The translations under genes were made by a program, and so were the position numbers. A stretch of DNA of 64,000 nucleotides from Clostridiales bacterium (GTDB lineage: Bacteria > Bacillota > Clostridia > Oscillospirales > Oscillospiraceae): positions 1 to 64,000 of the forward strand of contig JAJUHC010000002.1 of NCBI GenBank assembly GCA_029268065.1, given 5' to 3'. Below are positions 1 through 9,228 of this stretch, one piece after another; within the stretch, counting starts at the first letter, position 1; each line of letters opens with the position of its first letter. The notes under the pieces are model-generated. The model was not told the origin of the DNA, did no database searches, and saw only the letters and a program-made list of their open reading frames with translations.

Positions 1-71
1 ATGCTTATTTTTAGCCTGTTTTCCCTTTAGTTTTCCCTTTACAGATTTTTTTACAAGCTTTTTGATGGAAT

Positions 72-100
72 AACCGCCCCTTTCGGAGCGGCTTTTTTAT
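72..100 (+). terminator. Possible intrinsic terminator of an upstream gene
   Basis: Imperfect stem (CCGCCCC / GGAGCGG with one mismatch, loop tttc) followed by a run of six T. It probably ends a gene lying left of the window. The stem is short, so this is a weak call. Confidence 0.35.
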
Positions 101-122
101 GCCTGTTTAAGATTGCTTATAA

Positions 123-1181
123 ATTCATCCATTCGGTCAGCGGAACAACAGGATGGTAGATCCGAGCATCGTATTCATTGACGGAACGCACATCAAAGCC
201 TCGGCCAACAAGAAGAAGTATCAAAAAGAGATAGTGGCAAAAACCGCAAGGATATACGAGGAGCAGCTTCGCGCCAAGGTGAACGCCGAGCGCGAAAAGC
301 TGGGAAAGCCTCCGATTGAGGAGGAGGATGACGACGAGCCGCCGAAGGGAGAAAAGACGGTTTCCACCACCGACCCGGACAGCGGAATGTTCGTAAAGGG
401 CGAACATGAGCGGCGGTTTGCTTACGAGGCACATACGGTATGCGAGCGGCACGGCTTCGTTTTGGACGTAGAGGTGACGGCGGGCAACGTACATGACAGT
501 GTAGCATGGGACGCGGTGTACGACAGGGTAAGCGAGAAGTTTTATGTGGAGTTTGTGGCGATGGACGCCGGATACAAGACCCCCTGGATAGCAAAAAAGA
601 CGCTGGAAGGCGGCAAAATACCAATTCTCCCGTATACGAGATACAAAGGCGGCAAAGAGCGGTACAGACATATGACCCCGTGAAAGACACATACGCCTGT
701 CCTTGTGGACTAATCCTTCGGCACACCACGACGGACCTGGAGGGAAAGCGAGCCCGCCGGACAAAGCCGAAGAATTGCATAAATAGTCCGCACAAGGCGC
801 TGTGCGGCGCAAATTCTAAGAGGCAAGAGGTGCTTAATCGGCATATCTGGCAGGAGCATCTGGACTTGGCGGGGCAACTGCGTAAAACAGAGCGCGCAGG
901 CAGAAGAGATATATGCAATGAAAAGCGAAACGATAGAGCGTGTTTTTGGAGACGCCAGGGAGAAGCACGCGATGCGTTACACGCAGTATAGAGGCCCGGC
1001 CCGAGCGGCGCATTGGGCGAGGCTTAAATATGCCGCCATGAATCTTAAAAAGCTAGTAACATGGGCTTGGGAAATCACTCCTTTTTCTCGGTTTTGGCTC
1101 TTTTTTGACTGCTATACGCAAAGAACCGCAGTTTTCTCAAGCCGAAAGCTGCGGTTCCCTGACAGTCTGAAAACTCTGTAA
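123..1181 (+). pseudogene. Degenerate IS1182-type transposase
   Basis: The reading frame is open from a stop at 120-122 and carries a DDE-transposase core: the FIDGTHIKASANKKK stretch with its catalytic Asp, an acidic/Lys linker, and the AGNVHDSVAWDAVYD and AMDAGYKTPWI segments. This order is typical of IS1182/IS5-like transposases. Near 655-700 the frame shifts: the zinc-finger-like KDTYACPCG part continues in another frame to about 990. It shifts again near 905-930, where the C-terminal ETIERVFGDAREKHAMRYTQYRG part resumes, ending about 1181. The N-terminal ~150 residues expected in the family are missing. Two frameshifts plus the truncation make it a non-functional remnant. I found no intact terminal repeats or target duplication. 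Confidence 0.85.
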
Positions 1182-1341
1182 CCCTGGAATCACAGAGTTG
1201 CGTCAGGTCGGAAATGCGAAGCTCCAATATGATAATGCGCGCATTTTAAAAATTTACTTTATATGCAGAACTTATGGCTTGCCTTATGTAAATATCGCGC
1301 CGGTCGATGCGGTCGCCTAACTGCTCCAAACCTATACCAAG
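1182..1341. other. Intergenic stretch, nothing recognised
   Basis: About 160 nt between the transposase remnant and the 3' end of the next minus-strand gene. I see no convincing gene, hairpin or T-run. Confidence 0.4.
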
Positions 1342-3021
1342 TTATTTCTGCTTTGTACAGTTATATTCCTCAAGCTTTTTCTGATTTACAACAGACGAAT
1401 AAAACCTGTACCCTCCCGCGAGATTATATGTCTCAAAGCCCTTTGCCCTTAGTATTCGGCAGGCTATATAGCTTCTCAGCCCGCTGTCACAGTAGATATA
1501 AAGCTCCTTTCCGGCGGGAATTCTATCCAGGTTTTCCCGCAGCAGATGGAGCGGAATATGCATGCAGCCTTCGATTTTGCCCCTTGAATACTCCTCGTCC
1601 GTGCGCACGTCCAGAAGTAACGCCTTTGGGTTATATGAAAGGCCCGCGACGTCGTGCCAGAAAAACTGCTTTATTTTGCCGCTTATGACGTTCTCTGCGA
1701 CAAAGCCCAGCATGTTCACGGGGTCTTTGGCGGAACCAAAGGGCGGGGCGTAGCAAAGTTCCAGATTGACAAGGTCCGTAACCTTCGCTCCGAAGCGTAT
1801 CGCGGTGGCCAACACATCAGCGCGCTTGTCCGCTCCGCCGAAGCCGACTATCTGGGCGCCCAATACCCTCGCGTTCTTTTTCTCCCAGAGAATCTTAAGA
1901 CACATCTTTGCGGAACCGGGGTAATAGCTTGCGTGAGAGCCCGCGTAAATATACGTCTTGTCGTATTCGACGCCAGCTTTTTCCACCGCGCGTTCATTAA
2001 GCCCCGTTACCGCAACGGTCATATCAAAAGCCTTGATTACAGACGAGCCCTGAGTCCCTCCGTAGAGGCTTCTTATGCCGCAGATATTATCCGCCGCTAT
2101 CCTTCCTTGCCTGTTTGCGGGTCCCGCCAGCGGCACAAAGGCGGCTTTTCCCGTTAAAAAGTCTCTTACCTCCACCACGTCACCCACTGCATAAACATCT
2201 TCCGCGCTTGTTTTCATGCCCGAATCGACAATAATACAGCCACGGTTGTCGAGGCTTATTCCTGCCTTCTGAGCAAGCTCAGTTTCAGGACGCACGCCCA
2301 CAGACATGATAAGCATATCCGCGCAAAGCGTGCCCTCCCGCAACGTAATCGAGAGTCCGCCCCTTTCTTCTATCTTCCTGATGCCGTTCCCCAGGATAAG
2401 CTTTATTCCCTTTTCGCGCATGTAATTGTGCACGGCTGCCGCCATGTCGCCGTCGAGAGACGCGATAAGATGTTCGGAGAGCTCGACTATCGTGACATCA
2501 AGGCCGAGACCTTTCAGGTTTTCCGCCATTTCGACGCCTATCGCCCCTCCGCCCGCCACTACCACGGAGCCCGGTTTTTCCTCTTCAATATACTTTTTGA
2601 TTTTCACCGCGTCCGGAACGTTGCGAAGCGCAAAAACCCTGCCTGATTTTGCTCCCTCAATATCGGGTATAAGCGGCTTTGCCCCCATGGAAAGCAGGAG
2701 AACGTCATACGTCTCGTCGTAAACGTAGTCGGCTCTCAGATCCCTCACGGTAACGCATTTTGCCTTCGTGTCAATTGACTGAACCTCATTTAGCGTGCGC
2801 ACGTCGACATTGAACCTCGAATTGAAGCTCTTCGGAGACTGAAGGAGGAGGTCCGACTCCTCCCTTATTTCGCCCCCGATGAAGTACGGCAGTCCGCAGT
2901 TTGCGAAGGAAATATGTTCTCCTCTCTCAAACATAATTATCTCGCAACCCTCGTCAAGCCTTCTGAGCCTCGCGGCGGCGGAGGCCCCCCCAGCCACGCC
3001 GCCTATGATAAGCACCTTCAT
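1342..3021 (-). CDS. CoA-disulfide reductase-like FAD/NAD(P) oxidoreductase with C-terminal rhodanese domain
   Basis: A 559-residue flavoprotein of the pyridine nucleotide-disulfide oxidoreductase class. An N-terminal FAD-binding GxGG/A motif (IIGGVAGGASAAAR) is followed by SFANCGLPY, whose Cys42 matches the single redox cysteine of CoA-disulfide reductases/NADH peroxidases. A second dinucleotide site (VVAGGGAIGVEMAE) lies near residue 160, and a dimerisation domain follows. From about residue 455 there is a rhodanese domain with an active-site loop starting at Cys511 (CDSGLR). Such fusions reduce CoA-disulfides, persulfides or polysulfides. The start was placed at 3021 because GGGAGG lies about 10 nt upstream; an upstream in-frame start at 3039 lacks this spacing. 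It sits near CoA-ester genes, but substrate specificity cannot be read from the sequence. Confidence 0.85.
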   Translation of the reverse strand: MKVLIIGGVAGGASAAARLRRLDEGCEIIMFERGEHISFANCGLPYFIGGEIREESDLLLQSPKSFNSRFNVDVRTLNEVQSIDTKAKCVTVRDLRADYVYDETYDVLLLSMGAKPLIPDIEGAKSGRVFALRNVPDAVKIKKYIEEEKPGSVVVAGGGAIGVEMAENLKGLGLDVTIVELSEHLIASLDGDMAAAVHNYMREKGIKLILGNGIRKIEERGGLSITLREGTLCADMLIMSVGVRPETELAQKAGISLDNRGCIIVDSGMKTSAEDVYAVGDVVEVRDFLTGKAAFVPLAGPANRQGRIAADNICGIRSLYGGTQGSSVIKAFDMTVAVTGLNERAVEKAGVEYDKTYIYAGSHASYYPGSAKMCLKILWEKKNARVLGAQIVGFGGADKRADVLATAIRFGAKVTDLVNLELCYAPPFGSAKDPVNMLGFVAENVISGKIKQFFWHDVAGLSYNPKALLLDVRTDEEYSRGKIEGCMHIPLHLLRENLDRIPAGKELYIYCDSGLRSYIACRILRAKGFETYNLAGGYRFYSSVVNQKKLEEYNCTKQK

Positions 3022-3065
3022 ATATTCAAAACCTCCCAAAACGATCCGTATTCCCGAACTTGCAG

Positions 3066-3827
3066 TTATTCTTTAATTATGAAATCCGGGGACAGCCTTT
3101 GCCAGTTTTCCATCCTCTCTGCCAGCGTCCGCTTGCTTTCCTCGTCCTCGCGCATAGCGATCAGCCGCCAGTCCATTTCGGAAAGCGCCTGTGCGACCTC
3201 TCCAAGCTTCTGGAATGGGATTGAAATAATAAGATAGCCCTCGGGATATACCTTCCTGCGCTTTAGACCGTGGTGCATGCCCGTAATGCAATAATTGACC
3301 TTCCCGCTTATGTAGGGATAGGCGTAGAGCCACGCACAGCTCAGGACGCTCGAGCTTTTCGACTCCCAGAGGTCGCCGGAGATGTAGCTCGTAGCCCGCA
3401 TCAGTATCTCAGCCTTATCCGTCTTTGCCATGGCGATAATAATGTCCGGGTCAAAATCGCAGATCGAAACCGGAGCAAAAACGACGAAATTGTGTGCCCC
3501 CCGCTCAAGCTTGGGTATCATGCTGTACAGCCTCGCATTTGGCGCGGGCGTTTTAAAAACTCCGAAATCGAAGCCCGCCTGTCCGCTGGCCGCGAGGGGC
3601 GGCTCCGGTATCATTCCAAGCGCCATTTTCCCGAAGCAGTTATCGTCGTCCTTGGTGACAAAGAATTTTTCGCCGCTGTCCTGGGCTTCTTTTAAAAATT
3701 GACAAAACGACAATTTTTTGTTAAGATGTCTAGTGTTTTCCGGTTGCGCGTAGCAGTATTTTATAGCTACGGCAGGATAATCCAGCCCGAGCTTTTCAAA
3801 AAGCTCCCTTGTCTTGATGCTCAGCAT
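3066..3827 (-). CDS. DUF169 family protein
   Basis: 253 residues matching the DUF169 family, whose function is not established. Seen: the N-terminal LGLDYPAVAIKY segment, a Cys-containing FCQFLKEA segment, the DDDNCFGKMALGM block in which a Cys is followed by Gly, and a C-terminal YCITGMHHG...PEGYLIISIPF region. Conserved cysteines in this family suggest metal or cofactor binding (inference). GGAGG lies about 8 nt before the ATG. It is transcribed divergently from the LuxR-type regulator at 3896 and towards the flavoenzyme gene, with only about 45 nt between them, so the two may form one operon. Confidence 0.75.
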   Translation of the reverse strand: MLSIKTRELFEKLGLDYPAVAIKYCYAQPENTRHLNKKLSFCQFLKEAQDSGEKFFVTKDDDNCFGKMALGMIPEPPLAASGQAGFDFGVFKTPAPNARLYSMIPKLERGAHNFVVFAPVSICDFDPDIIIAMAKTDKAEILMRATSYISGDLWESKSSSVLSCAWLYAYPYISGKVNYCITGMHHGLKRRKVYPEGYLIISIPFQKLGEVAQALSEMDWRLIAMREDEESKRTLAERMENWQRLSPDFIIKE

Positions 3828-3895
3828 TTGCCTGTCCTCCCCGATACATGTTAAATAATCAAGTGTTCTTGGCGTTCTAGAAAGGAGATGCGAAA
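3828..3895. promoter_or_regulatory. Divergent promoter region of the DUF169 gene and the LuxR-type gene
   Basis: 68 nt separate the two divergent starts and carry both ribosome-binding sites (GGAGG on the minus strand, AAAGGAG at 3881-3887 on the plus strand). No clear -35/-10 pair was identified. The short spacing makes mutual regulation by the LuxR-type protein plausible. Confidence 0.4.
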
Positions 3896-4678
3896 GTGCA
3901 GGTCAAATTGTCGGAAAACGATTGGATGTTCATTACCCAATTGATTTACAGATGCAACCGCATAGATGATTTGTCGGCGTTTTGCCTTACCTTTCTTCAG
4001 CAGATCAGGGTGCTGATCCCCTATTCCGAAGGCAGGTTTTACAGGGTCAGGCGCGAAGCGGGCTCCCTGCACCCGTTTTCAAGGATCTGCGTCAGCAGCG
4101 AGGGTGGGCAACCGCATAAGGAGTATGACCTCAGCAAGTACGACTGCTTCTGGTCCGAGTACCTTTACGCGCCATGGAGCACCGTATTCCGCCACTCGGA
4201 CACCGTATTCGGCGAAACCTTCGAGGAAACCGAGCTATATAAAAACGTCTATGTGCCCCAGAACATACACCACGCAATAAAAACCGTGCTGATTCTGGAC
4301 GACAGGCTCCTTGGCATAACCGCGCTTTTCCGCCCGAAACCCGAGCCCGACTTCTCTTCGCGCGACGTATACATACTCAACGTTCTCAAGGACCATCTCG
4401 CGCTCAAATTCAATCAATTGATCGGCGGCAGCTCCGAGGTTGAGATAATGCACAGGGAGCAGAAAACGGTGAGCGACCGTATTGCCGCAAGATACAGCCT
4501 CACAAGCCGCGAGCTGGAAATACTCGGCATGATACTCGGCGACAGCAGCGACGACGACATCAGCGACAGCCTGCATATAAGCCCGTCAACGCTTAAAAAG
4601 CACATATACAACATATATCAGAAAACGAACGTCAAAAACCGCATGCAGCTCAGGCGGCTCGCGAGCACCGTTGACTGA
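3896..4678 (+). CDS. LuxR-type transcriptional regulator
   Basis: 260 residues, GTG start with AAAGGAG 8 nt upstream. Residues about 195-255 form a LuxR/GerE helix-turn-helix: LTSRELEILGMI, then DISDSLHISPSTLKKHIYNIYQK, and TNVKNRMQLRR. The N-terminal ~190 residues resemble a GAF-like sensor domain (a DRLLGITALFRPK strand-loop segment) but I cannot name its ligand. There is no receiver domain, so it is probably a ligand-sensing rather than phosphorylated regulator. It lies between the DUF169/flavoenzyme pair and the CoA-transferase operon, making it the likely local regulator. The ~43-nt motif repeated upstream of the ABC and CoA operons is a candidate target (inference). Confidence 0.8.
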   Translation: MQVKLSENDWMFITQLIYRCNRIDDLSAFCLTFLQQIRVLIPYSEGRFYRVRREAGSLHPFSRICVSSEGGQPHKEYDLSKYDCFWSEYLYAPWSTVFRHSDTVFGETFEETELYKNVYVPQNIHHAIKTVLILDDRLLGITALFRPKPEPDFSSRDVYILNVLKDHLALKFNQLIGGSSEVEIMHREQKTVSDRIAARYSLTSRELEILGMILGDSSDDDISDSLHISPSTLKKHIYNIYQKTNVKNRMQLRRLASTVD

Positions 4679-4687
4679 AACCAAGCT

Positions 4688-4727
4688 CAGAGGGAAAAGC
4701 GTAACGCTTTCCCCTCTTTTTTTCTGC
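4688..4727. terminator. Intrinsic terminator between convergent genes
   Basis: An AGAGGG-AAAAGCG stem pairs with CGCTTT-CCCCTCT around a short TAA loop and is followed by seven T on the plus strand. It ends the LuxR-type gene and overlaps the 3' side of the convergent CoA-transferase gene. Confidence 0.8.
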
Positions 4728-4728
4728 T

Positions 4729-5979
4729 TCAGACGAACGCCTCCTCCGCCGCTGCGGCGTCATACCATTCCCTGCTCTTGCCAAGCAGCGACATCACCAC
4801 ATACTCCGTGTGCGCTCCCATCTCCGGCGCGGGAGAAACTCCGCGCTCTCCGGTTTTTCCGTCGATCCTAAAGGGCAGGTCGTTGACAAGAAAGCTCTCG
4901 GGCAGCTTCTCAGAGCAGGGGAACCTCATCTCCCTGAAGTATTCCCTCGCCCTTAAGTGCTCGTCACTGTACAACACGTCCTCGGCGCTCTGCACGGGCG
5001 CGCAGGATACGCCCGCCCGCTGAAGGATTCGCGCGGCCTCTTCCCGAGACCTCAGCTTAGTCCACTCTTCGACGCGCTCGTCAAGCTCTTTTTGATTTTC
5101 TATCCTTTTTCCGAGGCTTTCAAACTTGTCGCTTCCCGTCCAGCTTCCAGAAGGGTCGACGGCGCGCGCGAAAGCTTTCCACTCTTCCTCCGTGGTCACC
5201 GCTATGGCGCACCATTTCCCCTCTTTGCCCGCGCACTTATAGACGTTGTGCGGGGCCGCGCCGTCCGAATAGTGGTGGTTGCCCTTGAGTCCTCTTTTTA
5301 TTTTGTTCAGCTGCCAATCCAAGAGAACGTGTCCCAGATATGAGACCGCTCCCTCGCCCTGGCTTAAGTCTATGAACTGCCCTTCACCGGTTCTATCGCG
5401 GTGTTCAACAGCCGCGAAGAGATAATTGCATACGGCAAGTCCGCCCATATAATCCGCAATCGGAGGGTAAGAGCCGTACGGCTCCTCCTCGCCTTCGTAG
5501 CCTACAATACTTTCAATACCCGTCATGGACTGGAGTATAGGCGCAAAGGTCACGAAGGAGCTGTAAGGACCCCAGTCGCCAAGCCCTGAGGCATTCAGCA
5601 CAATGATTTCCGGCTTGATCTCTTTGAGATCGTCGTATGTAATGCGCAACTTTTTAAAAGCGGCGGCGCCGAAGTTGCTCACGACAATATCGGAAATCCG
5701 CACCAGCTCTTCAAAGACTTCTCTGCCTTTTTCCGACTTCAGGTTGAGGCTGATATCGAGCTTTCCGTGGTTAAAATCGTTATATGCCCAGCCGCCCTCC
5801 TTTCGCGGGTCCTTGTTGCCCTTTCTCTGGCAGCCGGATCTCAAAACATCGAAGCTCTTTCTGGACTCCACCTTGATTACCTTTGCCCCGAGGTCAGAGA
5901 AAAGCCTCGTAGCCATCGGTCCTGCGATTACCCAGGTGAGGTCCAGTATCGTCATATCTTGCAGCGGAAGCCTTTCCAT
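4729..5979 (-). CDS. CaiB/BaiF family (class III) CoA-transferase
   Basis: 416 residues, the usual length for family III CoA-transferases, which move CoA between carboxylic acids through an aspartyl-CoA thioester. The N-terminal motif ILDLTWVIAGPMATRLFSDLGA and KVIKVE are typical. The catalytic Asp is most likely Asp176 in PPIADYMGG, followed by RTGEGQFIDLS. AAAGGTG lies 8 nt before the ATG. It is the last gene of a three-gene operon with a second CoA-transferase and an enoyl-CoA hydratase, a combination used in carnitine- or bile-acid-like activation and dehydration of carboxylates. The actual substrate is unknown. Confidence 0.88.
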   Translation of the reverse strand: MERLPLQDMTILDLTWVIAGPMATRLFSDLGAKVIKVESRKSFDVLRSGCQRKGNKDPRKEGGWAYNDFNHGKLDISLNLKSEKGREVFEELVRISDIVVSNFGAAAFKKLRITYDDLKEIKPEIIVLNASGLGDWGPYSSFVTFAPILQSMTGIESIVGYEGEEEPYGSYPPIADYMGGLAVCNYLFAAVEHRDRTGEGQFIDLSQGEGAVSYLGHVLLDWQLNKIKRGLKGNHHYSDGAAPHNVYKCAGKEGKWCAIAVTTEEEWKAFARAVDPSGSWTGSDKFESLGKRIENQKELDERVEEWTKLRSREEAARILQRAGVSCAPVQSAEDVLYSDEHLRAREYFREMRFPCSEKLPESFLVNDLPFRIDGKTGERGVSPAPEMGAHTEYVVMSLLGKSREWYDAAAAEEAFV

Positions 5980-6021
5980 TTTGACAGCACCTTTTCACAA
6001 ATATTTGCCGCACGGCTCTCT

Positions 6022-7185
6022 TTAACGAACCGCCCTCAGCCTTTCTATTATTACTCTGTTGTGCTCGCCGACAAGGGGAGCGGGCTTGTTAGTAAGCTGT
6101 CGGCACCTTCCCATCTTTGCCGGCTCGCCTGGATATTTCAGCCTTCCGAGCACGGGGTGAGAAACGTCGACAAAGCAGCCCCTCGCGTTGAAATGCTCGT
6201 TTAGAAGCAGGCTGTCCGGAGACTCGACTACGCCGACTGCGAGCTTTCTTTTCTGCCCCTCAAGCATCATGCCCGTTTTGGTGTAATTCGAACCCAGCAT
6301 ATTGTAATGCTCAAGGAGTACAGCGTCCCATTTCGTAAGCATGTCTGCTGCGTGCTGCCGATACATCGGCGCGTCGAAAACGGAAACATCCTGCCCCATA
6401 TCCGAAAACCAGTCTAGAGTTTCCTGCCATTTGCCGCCCACCATGGCAAAAGCGAAGCCGTCTCTGCAGTTTACAAGACCTTGACGGACAGCATCGGCCT
6501 TTCTGAGGCGCGGACTTTTCTCATCAATCTGCGCGAAGCCGAGAGCCTGGTTTCTCCATGTCAGACAACACTCCTGCTGCGACAAGTCGATATGCGCCCC
6601 GACGCCGCTTTTTTTGGTTTTGTGGTATGTCGCCTGTATCGCAAAAAGCCCGTACATTCCCGACATAAAGGACAGAATGTCGTAGCCAAGGTGCAGAGGC
6701 GCTTTGCCTTCGACGCCCACTTCGGCCATCGGACCGCCCATCGCGTCGACGATCAGATCCGTCGACGCCTTCCAAGCACTGTGCGGTCCTGTTTGCCCAA
6801 AAGGCGTGATCGAGAGCATTATCAAGGCAGGGGCGTGTTCCTTTAGAGTCTCGTAATCAAGACCCCATTTTTTCATCTGCCCAGGGGCGAAGGATTCGAT
6901 TACCACATCCGACTGTGAAGCGAGTTCTTTAAAAACGCTCTGTCCCTCGGCGCAGCTCATATCGAGAGTGACGCTCTTTTTTCCGGTGTTGAAATACTCG
7001 AATGTCAGGCTGACTTTTTCGCCCGCGGCCGTCGTGGCGAAAGGTCCTCTTCTCCTGCAAATATCCCCGCCCGGCCTTTCAATTTTTATGACCTCGGCGC
7101 CCCAGGCGGAGAGCATCTTGCCGCAGTACATTCCCGCCGCGCCCTCAAGCTCCAGGACCTTCAGTCCCTCATACGGAAAATTCAT
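6022..7185 (-). CDS. CaiB/BaiF family (class III) CoA-transferase, second paralog
   Basis: 387 residues from the ATG at 7185, which has AAAGGA 8 nt upstream. An alternative ATG at 7212 overlaps the preceding stop as ATGA and would add nine residues. Family marks are VLELEGAAGMYCGKMLSAWGAEVIKIERPGGD, a DIVIESFAPG-type segment, and a likely catalytic Asp169 in LGYDILSFMSG followed by GAHIDLSQQE. It is clearly diverged from the paralog downstream, so the pair may form a heteromeric enzyme or act on two different acids (inference). Translation is probably coupled to the upstream hydratase. Confidence 0.88.
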   Translation of the reverse strand: MNFPYEGLKVLELEGAAGMYCGKMLSAWGAEVIKIERPGGDICRRRGPFATTAAGEKVSLTFEYFNTGKKSVTLDMSCAEGQSVFKELASQSDVVIESFAPGQMKKWGLDYETLKEHAPALIMLSITPFGQTGPHSAWKASTDLIVDAMGGPMAEVGVEGKAPLHLGYDILSFMSGMYGLFAIQATYHKTKKSGVGAHIDLSQQECCLTWRNQALGFAQIDEKSPRLRKADAVRQGLVNCRDGFAFAMVGGKWQETLDWFSDMGQDVSVFDAPMYRQHAADMLTKWDAVLLEHYNMLGSNYTKTGMMLEGQKRKLAVGVVESPDSLLLNEHFNARGCFVDVSHPVLGRLKYPGEPAKMGRCRQLTNKPAPLVGEHNRVIIERLRAVR

Positions 7186-7208
7186 ATATTGTCCTTTCGC
7201 GCCGAAAA

Positions 7209-7997
7209 TCATCTACCCTTATACTGGGGCTTGCGCTTTTCGTTGATGGCCGCAATAGCCTCCTTTGCGTCCTCGCTTGCTCTGTACGTCGCAAGTATCC
7301 TGCTGACTGCGAGCCCCGTCTCGATTGGCGTCTGGTAGGTGCTGAGACGTATCATTTTCTTCATGACCTGAATGACCATCGGCGAATTCTCAGCCAGCTC
7401 CTCGGCAAATGCGGCAGTCTCCTTCATCAGGTTCTCGGGCTCCGCGAGCCTGTTGACAAAGCCCAACTCGTAGGCCCTTTTGGCTTCCAGCGGAGCGCCG
7501 AGAGTAATCATTTCGGTCGCTACCGCCAGCGGAAGGTGCTTAACCATTACCGAGGCCTTGCCCGCCGTGATTCCCATCTTCGGCTCCGGATAAATGAATT
7601 TCGCGTTGCTCGAGGCGATTCGCATATCCGACTGCATCGCCATCACAAAGCCCGCGCCGATAGCGTAGCCCTGAACGGCGCAGACGATCGGCTTGTTGAT
7701 TTCAAACATGTTGCCCGGCATGCAGTCGTTCATTGCGGACTGGTCGGCGGGAAGCCCCGCGCCAACAACGGTTTTTGTATCGGCGCCGGAGCAGAAGGCC
7801 CTGTCGCCCGCGCCGTATAAAACAGCAACCCTTAAGTCATCGTCACCGACGTACTCTTTCCAGGCGTCGATCAGCCCGTAAGCCATATCATCGTTAATCG
7901 CGTTCAGGCAGCTCGGCCTGTTCAGCATGACATAATAGACATGCCCCTTTTTTTCGGTAATTACAGCTTTTTCCATTATTTTCCGTGTGGCGCTCAC
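7209..7997 (-). CDS. Enoyl-CoA hydratase/isomerase (crotonase) family protein
   Basis: 262 residues from a GTG at 7997, chosen because AAGGAGG sits 6 nt before it; an internal ATG at 7976 has no site at proper distance. The crotonase fold is shown by the oxyanion-hole segments AFCSGAD and GYAIGAGF. Both acid/base glutamate positions of true hydratases appear filled: the Glu in YPEPKMGI and the Glu in VATEMITLG. So hydration or dehydration of a CoA thioester is expected rather than only isomerisation. It is first in the operon with two CoA-transferases. A 43-nt motif at 8064-8106 lies 67 nt upstream. Confidence 0.87.
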   Translation of the reverse strand: MSATRKIMEKAVITEKKGHVYYVMLNRPSCLNAINDDMAYGLIDAWKEYVGDDDLRVAVLYGAGDRAFCSGADTKTVVGAGLPADQSAMNDCMPGNMFEINKPIVCAVQGYAIGAGFVMAMQSDMRIASSNAKFIYPEPKMGITAGKASVMVKHLPLAVATEMITLGAPLEAKRAYELGFVNRLAEPENLMKETAAFAEELAENSPMVIQVMKKMIRLSTYQTPIETGLAVSRILATYRASEDAKEAIAAINEKRKPQYKGR

Positions 7998-8063
7998 ACG
8001 TCGCCTCCTTTTTGATGCTTTTATTGCATTGTGCTTAAGTTGCACTGATAATTTAAACGGTTT

Positions 8064-8106
8064 TTTGGCTAATGTAAATAGAATTCGCGGAGTATTTTTG
8101 TAGTAA
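8064..8106 (-). promoter_or_regulatory. Candidate operator/promoter motif, copy 1 of 2
   Basis: The plus-strand reading contains TTTTGG, then ATGTAAATAGAATT, then GC..AGTATTT and GTAGTA. It matches a second copy at 13939-13981 over about 43 nt with roughly 35 identical positions. This copy lies about 67 nt upstream of the crotonase gene start. It contains an imperfect AAATA/TATTT dyad. The conservation of a non-coding block upstream of two separate operons points to a shared regulator site. Confidence 0.6.
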
Positions 8107-8188
8107 AAGGTGTATAAAACATCGTTATTTCTTCATTATCGGCAAATAAATGCGTATTAGTTGCATTATATGTGACAACGGGGAATCC

Positions 8189-8226
8189 GTTAAGGGAGGA
8201 CGTTTCCTCCCTTAACGCCTCTTTTT
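8189..8226. terminator. Perfect 12-bp hairpin after the ABC operon
   Basis: Arms GTTAAGGGAGGA (8189-8200) and TCCTCCCTTAAC (8205-8216) around a 4-nt loop. The T-run (ctttttata) follows only on the plus strand. In the minus direction, in which the ABC operon is transcribed, the stem is preceded by A residues and not followed by U. It may therefore act as a 3' stabiliser or plus-strand terminator rather than a classical terminator of the operon. Confidence 0.55.
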
Positions 8227-8265
8227 ATATACCGCCAATGATGGAGCGGAAGGTAATCTGTTTTC

Positions 8266-9228
8266 TTACAGCCCGTTGATTTCCTTAACAAAGTGGCAGG
8301 CGACCTGATGATTTCCGCCGACGTCCTGAAGCTTGGGGCAGGAGCTGAAGCACTCCTCCCTGGCGTACAGGCAGCGCGGGGCGAAACGGCAGTTGTTTTT
8401 AGGGTTTATCGGCGAGGTCAGCTCTCCCTTGAGTATTATCCTCTCCCTGCGGTCCTTAAGGGAGGGCACGGGTATCGCCGAAAGCAGCGCCTTCGTGTAG
8501 GGATGCAGCGTCTTTTTGAAAAGCTCCTTCGTTTCGCACTGCTCGATGACCTGCCCGAGGTACATTACGCAAATCTTGTTTGAAATGTGCTTTACGACGG
8601 AGAGATTGTGGGTGATGAACATGTAGGAAAGCCCGCGCTCCTTTTGGAGATCCTGCAAGAGATTCAGTATCTGAGCCTGGATGAGCACGTCCAGCGCGGA
8701 AACCGGCTCGTCGCAGACTATGAGCTTGGGGTTGAGCGCAAGAGCACGCGCTATTCCTATCCTCTGGCGGCGTCCGCCGTCGAGCTCGTGCGGATAGGTT
8801 TCAGCATAGCGCCTCGCAAGTCCGACGGTGTCCATCAGCTCCAATACGCGCTTTTCCATCTCGTCGCTGCTTTTATAGTAATTATAGATGCGAAGGGGCT
8901 CCGCTATCTGCTGGCTGACGCTCATTCTGGGGTTCAGAGATGAAAGCGGGTCCTGAAATATCATCTGCATCTGGGGACGCAGGGCGGTGAATTCCTTATT
9001 GTTTATAAAGGTTATGTCCTTGCCCTCAAATACGATTTCGCCCGAGGTGGGCGCCATCAGGCGAAGAATGGTCTTGCCTAGCGTAGATTTGCCACAGCCG
9101 GATTCTCCGACGACGCCGAGCGTCTCGCCGTAATTAAGCGTGAAAGAAACGTCGTCCACGGCGTGAAGCGTGCCGCCGGACACTGGAAAGTACTTTTTTA
9201 AGTTTTTTACGTTAAGCATCCCGCTCAT
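8266..9228 (-). CDS. Oligopeptide-type ABC transporter ATP-binding protein (OppF/DppF-like)
   Basis: 320 residues. Walker A GESGCGKST near residue 41, Walker B LIVCDEP followed by the D-loop SALD, and the C-terminal oligopeptide/dipeptide extension with CRFAPRCLYAREEC that may bind an Fe-S cluster or metal. The ABC signature reads ELDGGRRQR instead of the usual LSGGQ, a variant found in a subset of this family (family knowledge from memory). Its start overlaps the stop of the OppD-like gene as ATGA, so translation is coupled. It is the last gene of a five-gene importer operon. Confidence 0.9.
   Translation of the reverse strand: MSGMLNVKNLKKYFPVSGGTLHAVDDVSFTLNYGETLGVVGESGCGKSTLGKTILRLMAPTSGEIVFEGKDITFINNKEFTALRPQMQMIFQDPLSSLNPRMSVSQQIAEPLRIYNYYKSSDEMEKRVLELMDTVGLARRYAETYPHELDGGRRQRIGIARALALNPKLIVCDEPVSALDVLIQAQILNLLQDLQKERGLSYMFITHNLSVVKHISNKICVMYLGQVIEQCETKELFKKTLHPYTKALLSAIPVPSLKDRRERIILKGELTSPINPKNNCRFAPRCLYAREECFSSCPKLQDVGGNHQVACHFVKEINGL

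Noticed and set aside
1-1181. Active insertion sequence at the left end
   Set aside because: The transposase lacks its N-terminus and has two frameshifts; no matching terminal repeats were found.
4729-7997. Interpretation as a bile-acid (bai) operon because of BaiF- and BaiN-like genes
   Set aside because: No bile-acid CoA ligase, BaiE-like dehydratase, BaiCD/BaiH or 3-alpha-dehydrogenase is present. The BaiN-like gene is 30 kb away, and these families are widespread.
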